Assembly (NCBI GenBank): GCA_938050045.1
Contig: CALLJS010000014.1
Span: 24,504 to 88,503 of the forward strand
Direction of reading: 5' to 3'
Origin: an uncultured Sphingomonadaceae bacterium
GTDB taxonomy: Bacteria; Pseudomonadota; Alphaproteobacteria; Sphingomonadales; Sphingomonadaceae
DNA: 64,000 nucleotides
Position numbers and translations under genes: made by a program. The stretch's first letter is position 1, and the number at the start of each line of letters is the position of its first letter. Shown in pieces: positions 36,475 through 46,247 of the stretch. The notes under the pieces were generated by a model, which did not search any database, had not been told where the DNA came from, and saw only the letters and a program-made list of their open reading frames with translations.

Positions 36475-37494
36475 ATGACCATGAAAAAATTGCTTAATGT
36501 CTTAAATGGCAATCAAGAAAGCCCCTTACCGATATGGCTTATGCGTCAAGCGGGTCGTTATTTGCCTGAATATAGGGCGTTACGCTCTGAAAAGGGTGGT
36601 TTTTTAGAATTGGTGCATGATAGCGCAGCAGCGGCAGAGGTTACATTACAACCGATTAAACGTTTTGGCTTTGATGGTATAATCCTATTCTCTGATATTT
36701 TGGTCATTCCCCACGCTATGGGACAAGATCTTTGGTTTGTGGCGGGCGAAGGCCCTCGGCTTGCGCCAAAGCTCTCAGAAGCGAAATTAGAGGATTTAAC
36801 GCCAGACCATTCGCGCCTCGATGATATTTATGAAACGGTGCGTTTGGTAAAATCACAAATGCCCGAAAATGCGACCTTCATGGGCTTTGCAGGAAGTCCA
36901 TGGACCATTGCAACCTATATGGTCAATGGCCAAGGCAGCAAAGACCAAAATGAAACGCGGCGCTATGCCTATAATGATCCAGAGAATTTTCAAAAATTAA
37001 TAGATTCTATCATCGATATTAGCGTTCAATATTTATGTGGACAGATAGAGGCTGGCGTTGATGCGTTGCAATTATTCGATAGCTGGGCTGGATCATTATC
37101 ACCTGCGCAATTTGATCAATGGGTGATTGCCTCTAATAAAAATATTATAGAGCGCATAAAAGCAAGGCATCCCAATATTCCGATTATTGGTTTCCCAAAA
37201 GGTGCTGGCGGAAAGCTGATTAAATATGCACAGCAAGTTGGTGCCGACGCAATTGGTATTGATGAGGCCGTTGATCCGCATTGGGCGCATGAAAATCTGC
37301 CCAAAGATATGCCCGTTCAAGGTAATTTAGATCCGCTCGCGCTGGTTATGGGTGGCAATGCTATGGAGAGCGCGGTGCAAAATATTAAAGATGCTTTTCA
37401 AACGCGCCCGCATATTTTCAATCTGGGTCATGGTATCGTCCCCGATACGCCTATTGCACATGTTGAAAAGCTGATTACATTGATACGGGATTAA
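36475..37494 (+). CDS. hemE: Uroporphyrinogen decarboxylase
   Basis: Heme pathway enzyme that decarboxylates uroporphyrinogen III to coproporphyrinogen III. About 339 residues from ATG 36475 (MTMKKLLNVL); ATG 36481 is an alternative. The N-terminal signature PIWLMRQAGRYLPEYR and the second GFAGSPWTIATYM, plus FSDILVIPHAMGQ, are intact. It is the first gene of the plus-strand block on the right of the candidate origin and is followed 18 bases later by hemJ. Confidence 0.96.
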   Translation: MTMKKLLNVLNGNQESPLPIWLMRQAGRYLPEYRALRSEKGGFLELVHDSAAAAEVTLQPIKRFGFDGIILFSDILVIPHAMGQDLWFVAGEGPRLAPKLSEAKLEDLTPDHSRLDDIYETVRLVKSQMPENATFMGFAGSPWTIATYMVNGQGSKDQNETRRYAYNDPENFQKLIDSIIDISVQYLCGQIEAGVDALQLFDSWAGSLSPAQFDQWVIASNKNIIERIKARHPNIPIIGFPKGAGGKLIKYAQQVGADAIGIDEAVDPHWAHENLPKDMPVQGNLDPLALVMGGNAMESAVQNIKDAFQTRPHIFNLGHGIVPDTPIAHVEKLITLIRD

Positions 37495-37512
37495 AACAGA
37501 AATATAAAAATT

Positions 37513-37959
37513 ATGATTGAAATTTTATCTATGCTCTATCTTTGGTTAAAAACTGCTCATATCATCTTTGTTATATTTTGGATGGCAGGATTATTCATGC
37601 TGCCGCGTTTTTTTATCTATCACCAAGAATGCGAAGTCGGCAGCGAAGAAGATGGCAAATGGATAGAGCGCGAGGCGCGTTTGCGCAAAATCATATTGAC
37701 ACCATCGCTTATCATTGTTTGGTTATTAGGGCTTGCTTTGGCCGCAACATTGGGGGCGACGGTCGCGGGTGGCTGGTTTGCTCTAAAAATATTGGCGGTA
37801 TTGGGTTTGACCGCATATCATGGAATTATGGCGAGATATGCTAAAAAATTAGCGCGCGGTGAGCGGCCCTTTTCGGACAAAAAATTGCGCTTGCTCAACG
37901 AAGTTCCAGGGGTAGCGGCTGCTATCATTGTAATTTTGGTGGTGGTGAAACCTTTTTAG
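37513..37959 (+). CDS. hemJ: Protoporphyrinogen oxidase HemJ (CopD-like)
   Basis: A 148-residue four-helix membrane protein. The N-terminal LYLWLKTAHIIFVIFWMAGL carries the conserved His, followed by PRFFIYHQEC, EREARLRKIILTPSLI, and WFALKILAVLGLTAYHGIMA with the second conserved Lys and His. Its place right after hemE supports oxidation of protoporphyrinogen IX rather than another CopD-like role. Confidence 0.92.
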   Translation: MIEILSMLYLWLKTAHIIFVIFWMAGLFMLPRFFIYHQECEVGSEEDGKWIEREARLRKIILTPSLIIVWLLGLALAATLGATVAGGWFALKILAVLGLTAYHGIMARYAKKLARGERPFSDKKLRLLNEVPGVAAAIIVILVVVKPF

Positions 37960-38111
37960 TGAGATTCCTATTTTTCATAGTTTGACATAAAAATCTCTAC
38001 TCTCTATACGGCTATTCATATTCTCGTCCTGAGATGTTTTGCTTTACATAAAGCACTAATAAATTTTCAAAACTTATTATTTTGGCTTTTTACGCTACAA
38101 ATGGATTTAAT

Positions 38112-39368
38112 ATGCATTTACAAGACCTTAAGAATAAAAAACCCGCTGAATTAGTTGCTATGGCAGAAGAATTAGGCATCGAAGGTGCATCAACATTGCG
38201 TAAGCAAGATTTGATGTTTGCGATCCTCAAAGAAATGGCCGAGGATGGCGAACAAATCATGGGTCTTGGCACGATCGAAGTATTGCCCGATAGTTTTGGT
38301 TTTTTACGCTCGCCCGAATCCAACTATTTAGCGGGCCCCGATGATATTTATGTATCACCTAACATGGTGCGCCAATATGGTTTGCGCACAGGGGATACGG
38401 TCGAAGGTGAAATTCGTGAGCCGCGCGATGGCGAACGTTATTTTGCGCTGACCAAATTATTGAAGATTAATTTTGATGAACCCAATGTGGTGCGTCAACG
38501 GGTTAATTTTGATAATCTGACGCCGCTCTATCCCGATGAGAAATTGAATCTCGACACGCTCGATCCGACAATTAAAGACAAATCGGCACGAGTCATCGAC
38601 ATTATATCACCGCAGGGAAAAGGCCAGCGCGCGCTTATAGTGGCGCCGCCGCGCACGGGTAAAACGGTATTGCTGCAAAATATTGCCAAAGCGATTACCG
38701 ATAATCATCCTGAGGTTTATCTGCTCGTTCTTCTTATCGATGAACGCCCCGAAGAGGTGACAGATATGCAGCGCAGTGTGAAGGGTGAAGTGGTAAGCTC
38801 TACCTTTGACGAACCTGCAACGCGCCATGTTCAAGTCGCTGAAATGGTTATTGAAAAAGCAAAACGCCTTGTTGAACATAAACATGATGTGGTGATATTG
38901 CTCGATAGTATTACTCGCCTTGGACGCGCTTATAATACGGTTGTTCCATCCTCGGGCAAGGTTTTAACGGGGGGTGTGGATGCGAATGCTTTGCAGCGTC
39001 CCAAACGCTTTTTTGGTGCAGCGCGTAATGTAGAAGAAGGCGGCTCGCTCTCTATCATCGCAACCGCGCTTATTGATACAGGAAGCCGTATGGACGAAGT
39101 TATCTTTGAGGAGTTCAAAGGCACGGGCAATAGTGAAATCGTACTGGATCGTAAGGTTGCAGATAAGCGTATCTTCCCAGCGCTTGATGTTGGTAAATCG
39201 GGTACGCGCAAAGAAGAATTATTGGTCGAACAGCAAACATTGTCGAAAATGTGGGTGCTGCGCCGTATATTGATGCAAATGGGTACTATCGACGCGATGG
39301 AATTTTTGCTTGATAAGATGAAAGATAGCAAAACCAACGAAGATTTCTTTGACAGTATGAACCAATAA
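38112..39368 (+). CDS. rho: Transcription termination factor Rho
   Basis: A 418-residue Rho. I use ATG 38112 ([20 protein letters not shown]), which gives the normal N-terminus; the upstream frame is not conserved. The RNA-binding cold-shock domain has [20 protein letters not shown], Walker A is [13 protein letters not shown], Walker [17 protein letters not shown], and the Q/R loops are intact. A leader of about 150 bases precedes it and may mediate autoregulation, as known for rho elsewhere. Confidence 0.96.
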   Translation: MHLQDLKNKKPAELVAMAEELGIEGASTLRKQDLMFAILKEMAEDGEQIMGLGTIEVLPDSFGFLRSPESNYLAGPDDIYVSPNMVRQYGLRTGDTVEGEIREPRDGERYFALTKLLKINFDEPNVVRQRVNFDNLTPLYPDEKLNLDTLDPTIKDKSARVIDIISPQGKGQRALIVAPPRTGKTVLLQNIAKAITDNHPEVYLLVLLIDERPEEVTDMQRSVKGEVVSSTFDEPATRHVQVAEMVIEKAKRLVEHKHDVVILLDSITRLGRAYNTVVPSSGKVLTGGVDANALQRPKRFFGAARNVEEGGSLSIIATALIDTGSRMDEVIFEEFKGTGNSEIVLDRKVADKRIFPALDVGKSGTRKEELLVEQQTLSKMWVLRRILMQMGTIDAMEFLLDKMKDSKTNEDFFDSMNQ

Positions 39369-39396
39369 GCATGAACCAGTAATTTGGGATTTTTAT

Positions 39397-40095
39397 ATGT
39401 TTGAGATTTTATCACAGGCTGCTGGTGGACTGGGTTCTCCCGCTGAAATGTGGGACGCTATAGTCTATGATTTTAGCAATTTAGGCGCACCTGGCGCGAT
39501 GCAAGCCTTTATAACTGTATTGTTCATCGATCTTGTTTTGGCAGGGGATAATGCAATAGCCGTTGGGGCTTTAGCGGCTGGTTTACCAGCGGATCAACGG
39601 CGTAAAGTTATCATTATCGGCGTCGCAGCGGCCTTAGTGCTTCGGGTGATATTTGCGCTCACTGTCACTTATTTATTGTCTATTGTGGGTCTGAAATTCG
39701 TTGGCGGATTATTGCTTGTTTGGGTTGCATGGGGCATGTGGCAAGAGTTTAAGCCGCAGAAACCCGCGCTAAATGACGATGATGAAATTACTCCGATAAA
39801 GGTGAAAAGCTTTGCAGCGGCGGCTTGGGCGGTTGCCATTGCCGATGTTAGCATGAGCCTTGATAATGTGTTGGCCGTTGCGGGAGCAGCAAGCGATCAT
39901 CCTGGAATTCTGATCGTTGGCCTCATTATCGCGGTTATCCTTATGGGTGTAGCAGCCAATATCATCGCCAAATATATCGAACGTTATAAATGGATAGCCT
40001 ATTTGGGCATTGCCGTGATTGTCTATGTCGCGGGTAAAATGATTTATGAGGGTATATTTGACCCAAACGTAGGTATTTTAACGCTCTTTGGGTGA
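39397..40095 (+). CDS. TerC/YjbE-family membrane protein
   Basis: A 232-residue integral membrane protein of the TerC superfamily, YjbE-like. Hallmarks are the two D-x-x-L-(A/S)-x-D-N motifs: IDLVLAGDNAIAVGALA and IADVSMSLDNVLAVAGAA, about 115 residues apart, in a seven-helix layout. Recent work links such proteins to Mn(II) export or metal supply for secreted enzymes; the specific substrate here is unknown. 29 bases after rho. Confidence 0.88.
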   Translation: MFEILSQAAGGLGSPAEMWDAIVYDFSNLGAPGAMQAFITVLFIDLVLAGDNAIAVGALAAGLPADQRRKVIIIGVAAALVLRVIFALTVTYLLSIVGLKFVGGLLLVWVAWGMWQEFKPQKPALNDDDEITPIKVKSFAAAAWAVAIADVSMSLDNVLAVAGAASDHPGILIVGLIIAVILMGVAANIIAKYIERYKWIAYLGIAVIVYVAGKMIYEGIFDPNVGILTLFG

Positions 40096-40191
40096 TATAA
40101 GAATTGAAATAGACTCATTTCATCGTAGAATTAGGTGTTTTAGATTCACTTTTGATTCAAGTTGCGTTCTTGTGAGCTGGGGAGTTTTAAA

Positions 40192-40439
40192 ATGACTGAA
40201 TCATTGAAAAATGAAGTTGATCAAAACTATGATTTTTTCAACCTAATTTGAAATCTTTCATTGAAGATAGAGCAGGCCAATATGCTCTATTAAAATCTAA
40301 AAAAGTAATTGAATTTTATGATGCCGTTGGGGATGCTTACCGAGCAGGTATAGAAAAATTTCCAGATAAACTTTTTTCTATTCAAAAAGTTACAGATGAA
40401 CCTGTAGAATTGGGAATGATGACGCTTGCGGTCGATTAA
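40192..40439 (+). pseudogene. Small conserved-type protein interrupted at a T TTT TTC site (frameshift or programmed -1 slip)
   Basis: A strong ribosome-binding site (GGGGAG, 7 bases before ATG 40192) starts MTESLKNEVDQNYDFF, but the frame ends at TGA 40249-40251. A -1 shift at the heptamer T TTT TTC (40233-40239) continues as QPNLKSFIEDRAGQYALLKS and on to VELGMMTLAVD, giving an 82-residue protein. As far as I recall, small proteins of this kind (ending with a FSIQ-V-T-x-x-PV-x-LG motif) occur next to retropepsin-like genes. The two-frame arrangement may be a homopolymer sequencing error, a true mutation, or programmed frameshifting. The end overlaps the protease gene. Confidence 0.7.
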
Positions 40440-40848
40440 AGGTGAACATAGAGGACAAACTATAACTTTGCCAGTTGCAGTATTGAAGTCTGATAACTCT
40501 CAAGACCTTAGTTTTATAACGGCAAAAGCTCTTTTAGATACGGGTGCAAGTAGTAGCGGCCTAGCTCCTAATATTATTAGCTCTCTTAGTTTAAGATCAA
40601 TAGGAAAAAATAACTTAGTAGTAGCAACAGAACTTCGATCTGTAGATTATTATCTTTTCCGTATAGGTTTATTTCAAGATAAATTTGGCGATTCTCAATA
40701 TGATGAGTTTCCATTTATATTTGCTGAAACAACAAGTTTTAAGATCACCCACAAAGAAAATTTTGATATGGTTCTGGGAATGGATGTATTAAGCCAATGT
40801 GATTTTGATATGAAACGTAATGGAAGTTGGAAATTAATTTTCGGATAA
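40426..40848 (+). CDS. Retropepsin-like aspartic protease
   Basis: A 140-residue single-domain aspartic protease. The catalytic motif is ALLDTGASSSGL (Asp near residue 38, D-T-G-A-S) and the C-terminal hydrophobic-hydrophobic-Gly motif is MVLGMDVLSQCDF (about residues 119-131). As in retroviral proteases, one catalytic Asp per chain means it should work as a homodimer. The start is TTG 40426 (LRSIKGEHRGQTITLPVAVL), as no ATG fits; it overlaps the preceding small gene by 14 bases, so it is likely translated by coupling. No signal peptide or helix: cytoplasmic. Substrate unknown; the small upstream protein is an obvious candidate partner. Confidence 0.85.
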   Translation: MRSIKGEHRGQTITLPVAVLKSDNSQDLSFITAKALLDTGASSSGLAPNIISSLSLRSIGKNNLVVATELRSVDYYLFRIGLFQDKFGDSQYDEFPFIFAETTSFKITHKENFDMVLGMDVLSQCDFDMKRNGSWKLIFG

Positions 40849-41256
40849 CTAAACTCTATTCTTTTCCAACATTGCGGCCATTTTTTCCCAGATTTTGTTC
40901 ATCGCTTTCATCGGGCGGACAAGGACTTTGAATTTTTCAATCTTGCCCGCTTCGTTCCAATGGATAATATCAATACCATTGATATGGATCCCGTCAATCT
41001 CACAGGTAAATTCCAACATCGCTTTGCGGCCATCGACGGATAATATTTCATCGCTATATTCAAACCCTGAATTAGCAAAGGCGCCTTCGGCTGCGTTTAG
41101 ATAAGCGAAGGTCATAGCTTTACCTTTTTGTGGGCTATGGACAACAGGCGAGTGAAACACTGCATCGTCGGCTAACTGATCCATTAATCCTGCATCGCTT
41201 TGGGATTTCATATAATCATACCAAATATCCAAATTAGCGCGTTTTTGAATTTCCAT
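40849..41256 (-). CDS. SnoaL/NTF2-like nuclear transport factor 2 family protein
   Basis: A 135-residue protein of the NTF2-like fold, common as small enzymes or ligand binders. I start at ATG 41256 (MEIQKRANLDIWYDYMKS), with AGGGGAG 7 bases upstream. Segments DQLADDAVFHSPVVHSPQKG, EFTCEIDGIHINGIDIIHWN and KFKVLVRPMKAMNKIWEKM match the SnoaL-like 2 group. Its substrate is unknown. Opposite strand to the surrounding block, convergent with the protease gene. Confidence 0.82.
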   Translation of the reverse strand: MEIQKRANLDIWYDYMKSQSDAGLMDQLADDAVFHSPVVHSPQKGKAMTFAYLNAAEGAFANSGFEYSDEILSVDGRKAMLEFTCEIDGIHINGIDIIHWNEAGKIEKFKVLVRPMKAMNKIWEKMAAMLEKNRV

Positions 41257-41335
41257 AAAATCACTCCCCTTCATCAATTCATTTGTGATGCACCGATAAT
41301 GCTATTACACAATAGTTATTGTTAAGGAAATTGCC

Positions 41336-41593
41336 ATGAAAATGAATATTGAAATAGACTGTACCCCCGAAGAAGCGCGTCAATTATTGGGGCTACCCGA
41401 TGTCAGCAAAGCCAATGAAATATATGTCGATAATGTAACAAAGGCGATAAAGGGCGTGACTAGCCTAGACCAACTCGATGAATTATCCAAGCAAATTGCA
41501 CCTATGGGACAGATGGGGTTGAAACTGTTCCAAGGCTTGGCTGAGGCGGCACTGTCAGGCGGAAAAAAAGATAGTGGATCCGATAAGGATTGA
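41336..41593 (+). CDS. DUF6489 family protein
   Basis: An 85-residue small protein of a type conserved in Sphingomonadales and Rhodospirillales: MKMNIEIDCTPEEARQLLG, then LDQLDELSKQIAPMGQMGLK, with an acidic/Gly tail (KKDSGSDKD). These resemble poly-hydroxyalkanoate or phasin-related short proteins only in general helix content; function not known. It overlaps the mnmE leader region and is probably cotranscribed with mnmE. Confidence 0.8.
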   Translation: MKMNIEIDCTPEEARQLLGLPDVSKANEIYVDNVTKAIKGVTSLDQLDELSKQIAPMGQMGLKLFQGLAEAALSGGKKDSGSDKD

Positions 41594-41595
41594 AA

Positions 41596-42870
41596 ATGAA
41601 CGACACTATTTATGCCTTATCCTCTGGCGCACCACCTGCTGCGCTTGCTATCATAAGGATAAGCGGGCCAAAGGCATTTGATACGGTTCGGTCTTTATGC
41701 GGCGGCTTGCCCCCACCGCGAAGAGCATCGCTGCGAACCTTAAGAGACAGTCAAGGGCTGCCGTTGGATGAATCCATCATCATCATCTTTCCAGGCCCAA
41801 ACAGTGCCAGCGGCGAGGATTTAGCAGAATTGCATTTGCACGGGGGTAGGGCTGTGGTTCGCGCTGTTGAAAATACTCTATCCTCTATCGATGGTTTGCG
41901 CCAAGCCGAAGCAGGGGAATATACGCGCCGAGCCTTTGAAAATGGCGTTATGGATTTGAATCAGGCGGATGCATTATCCGATCTATTATATGCTGAAACC
42001 GAAAGACAAAGAAAATCGGCTATCACTATGATGGATGGATTTGGCAGTAAAATATTGGAATGGCAGCAGGATTTATTACAAATATCAGCTTTGATAGAAT
42101 CAGAATTAGATTTCTCCGATGAAGATGATGTTGATAGCGGAAGTATTGATATATTACGATTGAAAGCAGGGGGCTTAGTTCAGCAGATTGAGACTTTGTT
42201 AAACGCTCCGTCTGTTGAACGTCTGCATGATGGCGTTAAAATAGTATTGGGCGGCCCTCCAAATAGTGGCAAGTCGACGCTGCTTAACGCATTAACGCAA
42301 AGAGAAGCGGCGATAGTTTCGGATATTGCAGGGACAACGCGCGATATTATTGAGATTCCTATCTCTATTGATGGGATAGCATTTCTATTGCTGGATACGG
42401 CTGGCGTCCGCACAGGCAGCCGCGATGATATAGAGAAGATTGGAATAGAGCGCGCTCAAAAAGCATTTGCAGCGGCCGATATTATTTTGTGGCTTGGCGA
42501 TGAACATCCAATAAGCGAGGCAAAGATCATCCCTATTGCTGCTAAGTCAGATATTAAGAGCAATCGCCATACCAAAAAATTATCATTATCAGCCAAAACA
42601 GGCGAAGGATTGGATTTGCTAAAGTCGCTATTGGTCGAGATGGCGCAACAGATGATTCCAGCAGAGGATAGTTTTGCTCTAAACAAAAGACAGGGGAAAG
42701 CGTTAAGAGAAATCTCTGAAACGTTGACCGCGCTGACGCGGAGCGATGATTGGTTGATTATGGGAGAATATGCGCGGATAGCAAGGCTTGCTATGGATAA
42801 ATTAACGGGCAAGGCGCATACTGAAGAGCTTTTGGATTCTATATTCGGTCAATTTTGTATCGGAAAATAA
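41596..42870 (+). CDS. mnmE: tRNA U34 modification GTPase MnmE
   Basis: A 424-residue GTPase that with MnmG installs the cmnm5 group at U34 of some tRNAs. I use ATG 41596 (MNDTIYALSSGAPPAALAII). The N-terminal tetrahydrofolate-binding domain, helical middle, and inserted G domain (GGPPNSGKSTLLNAL; DTAGVR) are normal. The conserved last residues FGQFCIGK carry the catalytic Cys. Start is 3 bases after the DUF6489 stop. Confidence 0.96.
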   Translation: MNDTIYALSSGAPPAALAIIRISGPKAFDTVRSLCGGLPPPRRASLRTLRDSQGLPLDESIIIIFPGPNSASGEDLAELHLHGGRAVVRAVENTLSSIDGLRQAEAGEYTRRAFENGVMDLNQADALSDLLYAETERQRKSAITMMDGFGSKILEWQQDLLQISALIESELDFSDEDDVDSGSIDILRLKAGGLVQQIETLLNAPSVERLHDGVKIVLGGPPNSGKSTLLNALTQREAAIVSDIAGTTRDIIEIPISIDGIAFLLLDTAGVRTGSRDDIEKIGIERAQKAFAAADIILWLGDEHPISEAKIIPIAAKSDIKSNRHTKKLSLSAKTGEGLDLLKSLLVEMAQQMIPAEDSFALNKRQGKALREISETLTALTRSDDWLIMGEYARIARLAMDKLTGKAHTEELLDSIFGQFCIGK

Positions 42871-42884
42871 TATAGCGAACAGAT

Positions 42885-42900
42885 TGTTTCACGTGAAACA
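42885..42900. promoter_or_regulatory. parS: parS centromere site, perfect palindrome
   Basis: TGTTTCACGTGAAACA, an exact match to the conserved bacterial ParB-binding site, between mnmE and mnmG, 66 bases before the mnmG start. parA and parB lie 2.6 kb downstream. ParB nucleates here and spreads to form the partition complex. Confidence 0.95.
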
Positions 42901-42965
42901 CCAACCTTTCTTAATAATCATGAAACTCTTTTGACCTAATGAAATGACTCGTCTATGCGAATGGC

Positions 42966-44822
42966 ATGAACGATGTTGATTTTGATGTTATAGTAATCGG
43001 TGGTGGCCACGCTGGCTGCGAAGCCGCAGCGGCAGCGGCGCGGATGGGCGTACGCACAGCATTAATCAGCTTTGATAAAAATAAGATTGGTGCCATGTCG
43101 TGTAACCCAGCGATTGGGGGCTTAGGCAAAGGTCATTTGGTCAAAGAGGTTGATGCCTTTGATGGACTTATGGGCCGCGCTGCTGATGATGCTGCGATCC
43201 ATTATCGGATGCTCAATGCTTCAAAAGGTGCAGCAGTGCAAGGCCCGCGTATTCAAGCAGATAGGCGGTTATTCAAGCAATCGGTGCAGCGCCAATTAGC
43301 AGAATATGATAATTTAACCATCATAGAAGGCGAAGCCGCAGCATTATTGTTTGTCGGCGATACAAAGATAGCTGGCGTGAAATTAGCCGATGATAGTCAA
43401 GTTAGGGCTGCATCGGTCATATTAGCAACAGGTACTTTTTTGGGCGGTAAATTATTTCGCGGCGAAGAACGTCTCGATGGCGGCAGAATAGGTGAGAGTA
43501 GTGCTCATATATTGGCGCAGCAAATTCGCGCAGCAGGCTTGCCTATGGCGAGATTGAAAACAGGCACACCGCCACGCCTAGATGGTCGGACTATCGATTG
43601 GGCAATATTGGACGAACAACCATCAGATGATGGATCATGGACGATGTCGTCAATGACTCAAGGTCGGATTAATCCGCAAATCTTCTGTTCAATTACCCGA
43701 ACCAACGCACAAACGCACGATCATATCAGAAAGGGTCTCGACCGTTCACCTTTGTTTGGCGGCGCGATACAAGGCGAAGGCCCGCGCTATTGTCCTTCGA
43801 TTGAGGATAAAATATTCCGCTTTGCCGATCGAGATAGCCATCAGGTTTTTCTCGAACCTGAAGGCTTGCACAGCGCGCTAATTTATCCCAATGGTATTTC
43901 AACCTCATTACCCACAGATATTCAACTGGCGATGATAAATTCAATGACAGGGCTAGAGCAAGCCCAAATGGTGGTGCCTGGATATGCTGTTGAATATGAT
44001 TATATCGATCCAAGGTCTTTGGATAGCCAATTGGCAGTCCGTGGATTTGAAGGGCTTTATTGCGCTGGGCAAATTAATGGTACAACGGGGTATGAAGAGG
44101 CTTCCGCGCAAGGGTTGGTGGCTGGTTTAGCCGCTGCTAGCAGGATGGTGGGTAAAAAATCGGTCCTGTTCGATCGCTCTAATAGCTATATAGCTGTGAT
44201 GATAGATGATTTGATATTACAAGGCGTTACCGAACCTTATCGGATGTTGACGGCGAGGGCGGAATATCGATTGAGGCTGCGTGCTGATAATGCAGCAGCC
44301 CGCTTAACGCCGATAGCCGATGAGATTGGCGTTATTCGCAAAAAACGCAAAGAGAGTTTTGCCAAATATTTATCATTAAAGTCTAAGGTTGAAGCTGACC
44401 TTACTATCGATGTTGGTGCAGAGCATTTAAGTGATTTTGACATAAAGCGCGATGCTGGCAAAATGTCTCTAATGGAATGGTTGCGTTTCCCAAGCGTTGA
44501 GTTAGCAAAATTAGATCGATTCATTCCTAGTATAGCGCAATTGGATAAGAGCCTTCTTAGTGAAATTGAACAAAATTGCCGTTACGCGCCTTATCTGAAA
44601 CGGCAAGAAGCAGAGATTAAGGATGTGGCTATGAATGAGAGATTGTCAATTCCAGATGATTTGCGTTATGAGGATATAGCGGGGCTTTCCAATGAAATGA
44701 CCGAGAGACTCACCAAGGCGCGCCCTGAAACTTTGGGGGCTGCTGCAAGGGTTCGTGGTATTACCCCAGCGGCATTGGCTGCGATATTGGTCCATGCAAA
44801 ACGGGCTAGTACAGCGTTATGA
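42966..44822 (+). CDS. mnmG: tRNA U34 modification FAD enzyme MnmG (GidA)
   Basis: A 618-residue flavoprotein partner of MnmE. FAD site [19 protein letters not shown] near residue 10, [19 protein letters not shown], the catalytic AxGTFLGG segment ([15 protein letters not shown]), and the conserved [12 protein letters not shown] (about residue 375) are intact. It overlaps rsmG by 4 bases (ATGA). A standard gene in the mnmE-mnmG-rsmG-parAB block. Confidence 0.97.
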   Translation: MNDVDFDVIVIGGGHAGCEAAAAAARMGVRTALISFDKNKIGAMSCNPAIGGLGKGHLVKEVDAFDGLMGRAADDAAIHYRMLNASKGAAVQGPRIQADRRLFKQSVQRQLAEYDNLTIIEGEAAALLFVGDTKIAGVKLADDSQVRAASVILATGTFLGGKLFRGEERLDGGRIGESSAHILAQQIRAAGLPMARLKTGTPPRLDGRTIDWAILDEQPSDDGSWTMSSMTQGRINPQIFCSITRTNAQTHDHIRKGLDRSPLFGGAIQGEGPRYCPSIEDKIFRFADRDSHQVFLEPEGLHSALIYPNGISTSLPTDIQLAMINSMTGLEQAQMVVPGYAVEYDYIDPRSLDSQLAVRGFEGLYCAGQINGTTGYEEASAQGLVAGLAAASRMVGKKSVLFDRSNSYIAVMIDDLILQGVTEPYRMLTARAEYRLRLRADNAAARLTPIADEIGVIRKKRKESFAKYLSLKSKVEADLTIDVGAEHLSDFDIKRDAGKMSLMEWLRFPSVELAKLDRFIPSIAQLDKSLLSEIEQNCRYAPYLKRQEAEIKDVAMNERLSIPDDLRYEDIAGLSNEMTERLTKARPETLGAAARVRGITPAALAAILVHAKRASTAL

Positions 44823-45472
44823 CCGAAGATGACGCTCGCGCGATATTATCCGAAGAATTTAATGTTTCACGTGAAACCATAGAAAAAATAAATATTTATA
44901 TAGAGATGCTCAAACAGGAAATGCAAAACCAGAATTTAATATCTGCGGCGAGTTTGGGGTTTATATGGGTTCGGCATATATTGGATAGTGCACAGCTATT
45001 GCATCCAGAAATTTTTTCAGCAGAAAAAGCCAAGGGATTGCAAACCAGTGCTACGGGAGCCAGTTGGTTAGATATGGGAAGCGGCGCTGGATTTCCTGGC
45101 ATCATTATAGCATTGATGAGCAATTGGAATGTGACTTTGCTCGAATCGCGCTCGCGCAGGGCTGGGTTTTTACAATCGGTAATTGATGCGCTTGATCTTG
45201 ATGCGATCGTTGCTTGTTCACGGGCAGAAACCTATGATAGCCATAAATTCTCAGTTATCAGCGCGCGCGCCTTTGCGCCATTGCCCAAATTATTACGATT
45301 AGCCGCTCCATTTTCCACTAGAAAAACCCAATATTTATTGCCAAAAGGGCGCAATGCAGAAAATGAATTGTTGGAAGTCAGGAAAAAATGGTCCACAAAG
45401 ATAAAAATCATCCCTAGTATGACGGATAGCGAAGCGGGAATCTTGGTAGGAACAGTTAAACAGCATGATTAA
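44819..45472 (+). CDS. rsmG: 16S rRNA m7G527 methyltransferase RsmG
   Basis: A 217-residue SAM-dependent methyltransferase (GidB). [16 protein letters not shown] is the SAM motif [19 protein letters not shown], and [15 protein letters not shown] are characteristic. Its start overlaps mnmG, its end overlaps parA by 8 bases. Codons near residue 16 (NVSRETIEK) coincide with a parS site, the usual trick in this gene. Confidence 0.95.
   Translation: MTEDDARAILSEEFNVSRETIEKINIYIEMLKQEMQNQNLISAASLGFIWVRHILDSAQLLHPEIFSAEKAKGLQTSATGASWLDMGSGAGFPGIIIALMSNWNVTLLESRSRRAGFLQSVIDALDLDAIVACSRAETYDSHKFSVISARAFAPLPKLLRLAAPFSTRKTQYLLPKGRNAENELLEVRKKWSTKIKIIPSMTDSEAGILVGTVKQHD
44863..44878. promoter_or_regulatory. 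parS: Second parS site, inside rsmG
   Basis: TGTTTCACGTGAAACC, one base off the perfect palindrome (final C instead of A), encoding the V-S-R-E-T in the RsmG N-terminus. Both the coding use and binding match are conserved in many bacteria. Confidence 0.9.
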
Positions 45473-46247
45473 GATAGCCATAGCAAATCAAAAAGGCGGA
45501 GTTGGTAAAACCACGACCGCCATTAATATCGCCACCGCTTTAGCAGCGAGCGGCTGGCGGACATTGTTGATTGATTTAGACCCGCAAGGCAATGCTTCAA
45601 CGGGCCTTGGCATCAAGCAGTCGGAGCGTGAAAATAATAGCTATAAACTATTGATAGATAACACTATTTTGGTTGAATCTTACAGAGAGACTAATGTCCC
45701 AGGGTTGGATATAATTCCAGCAACGGTCAATCTGTCTGGTGCGGAAGTGGAATTGGTTGATTTTCAAAACCGAACGCATCGTTTGCAGACTGTTCTGGGT
45801 GCTGCCGATGCGCAGCAATGGGATATATGCATAATAGATTGCCCGCCATCGTTAGGATTATTAACAATAAATGCATTGGTAGCGGTAAATTCAATCGTGG
45901 TTCCTCTGCAATGCGAGTTTTTTGCATTAGAGGGCCTGAGTCAATTATTGCAAACGGTTGACCGTATTCAACAAAGGTTCAACCCTGATTTATCTATATT
46001 GGGCGTAGCGCTTACTATGTATGATAGACGCGCGCGTTTGACCGATCAGGTAGCCGATGATGTGCGCTCTTGTTTGGGTGGATTAGTATTTGAAACAGTC
46101 ATCCCGCGAAATATCCGCCTATCGGAAGCCCCAAGCCATGGTATGCCCGCGCTCGTTTATGACCATCGCTGCGCAGGGTCAGAGGCTTATATAAGCCTTG
46201 CCCGTGAATTAATGGCCCGTTTACCAGAAAAAGACATGGTAGCATGA
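45465..46247 (+). CDS. parA: Chromosome partitioning ATPase ParA
   Basis: A 260-residue Walker-type ATPase with deviant Walker A KGGVGKTTTAINIATALA near residue 10, IDLDPQGNASTGLG, DCPPSLGLLTINAL, and VIPRNIRLSEAPSHG. With ParB it moves origin regions. It overlaps rsmG by 8 bases and parB by 4. Confidence 0.97.
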   Translation: MIKIAIANQKGGVGKTTTAINIATALAASGWRTLLIDLDPQGNASTGLGIKQSERENNSYKLLIDNTILVESYRETNVPGLDIIPATVNLSGAEVELVDFQNRTHRLQTVLGAADAQQWDICIIDCPPSLGLLTINALVAVNSIVVPLQCEFFALEGLSQLLQTVDRIQQRFNPDLSILGVALTMYDRRARLTDQVADDVRSCLGGLVFETVIPRNIRLSEAPSHGMPALVYDHRCAGSEAYISLARELMARLPEKDMVA

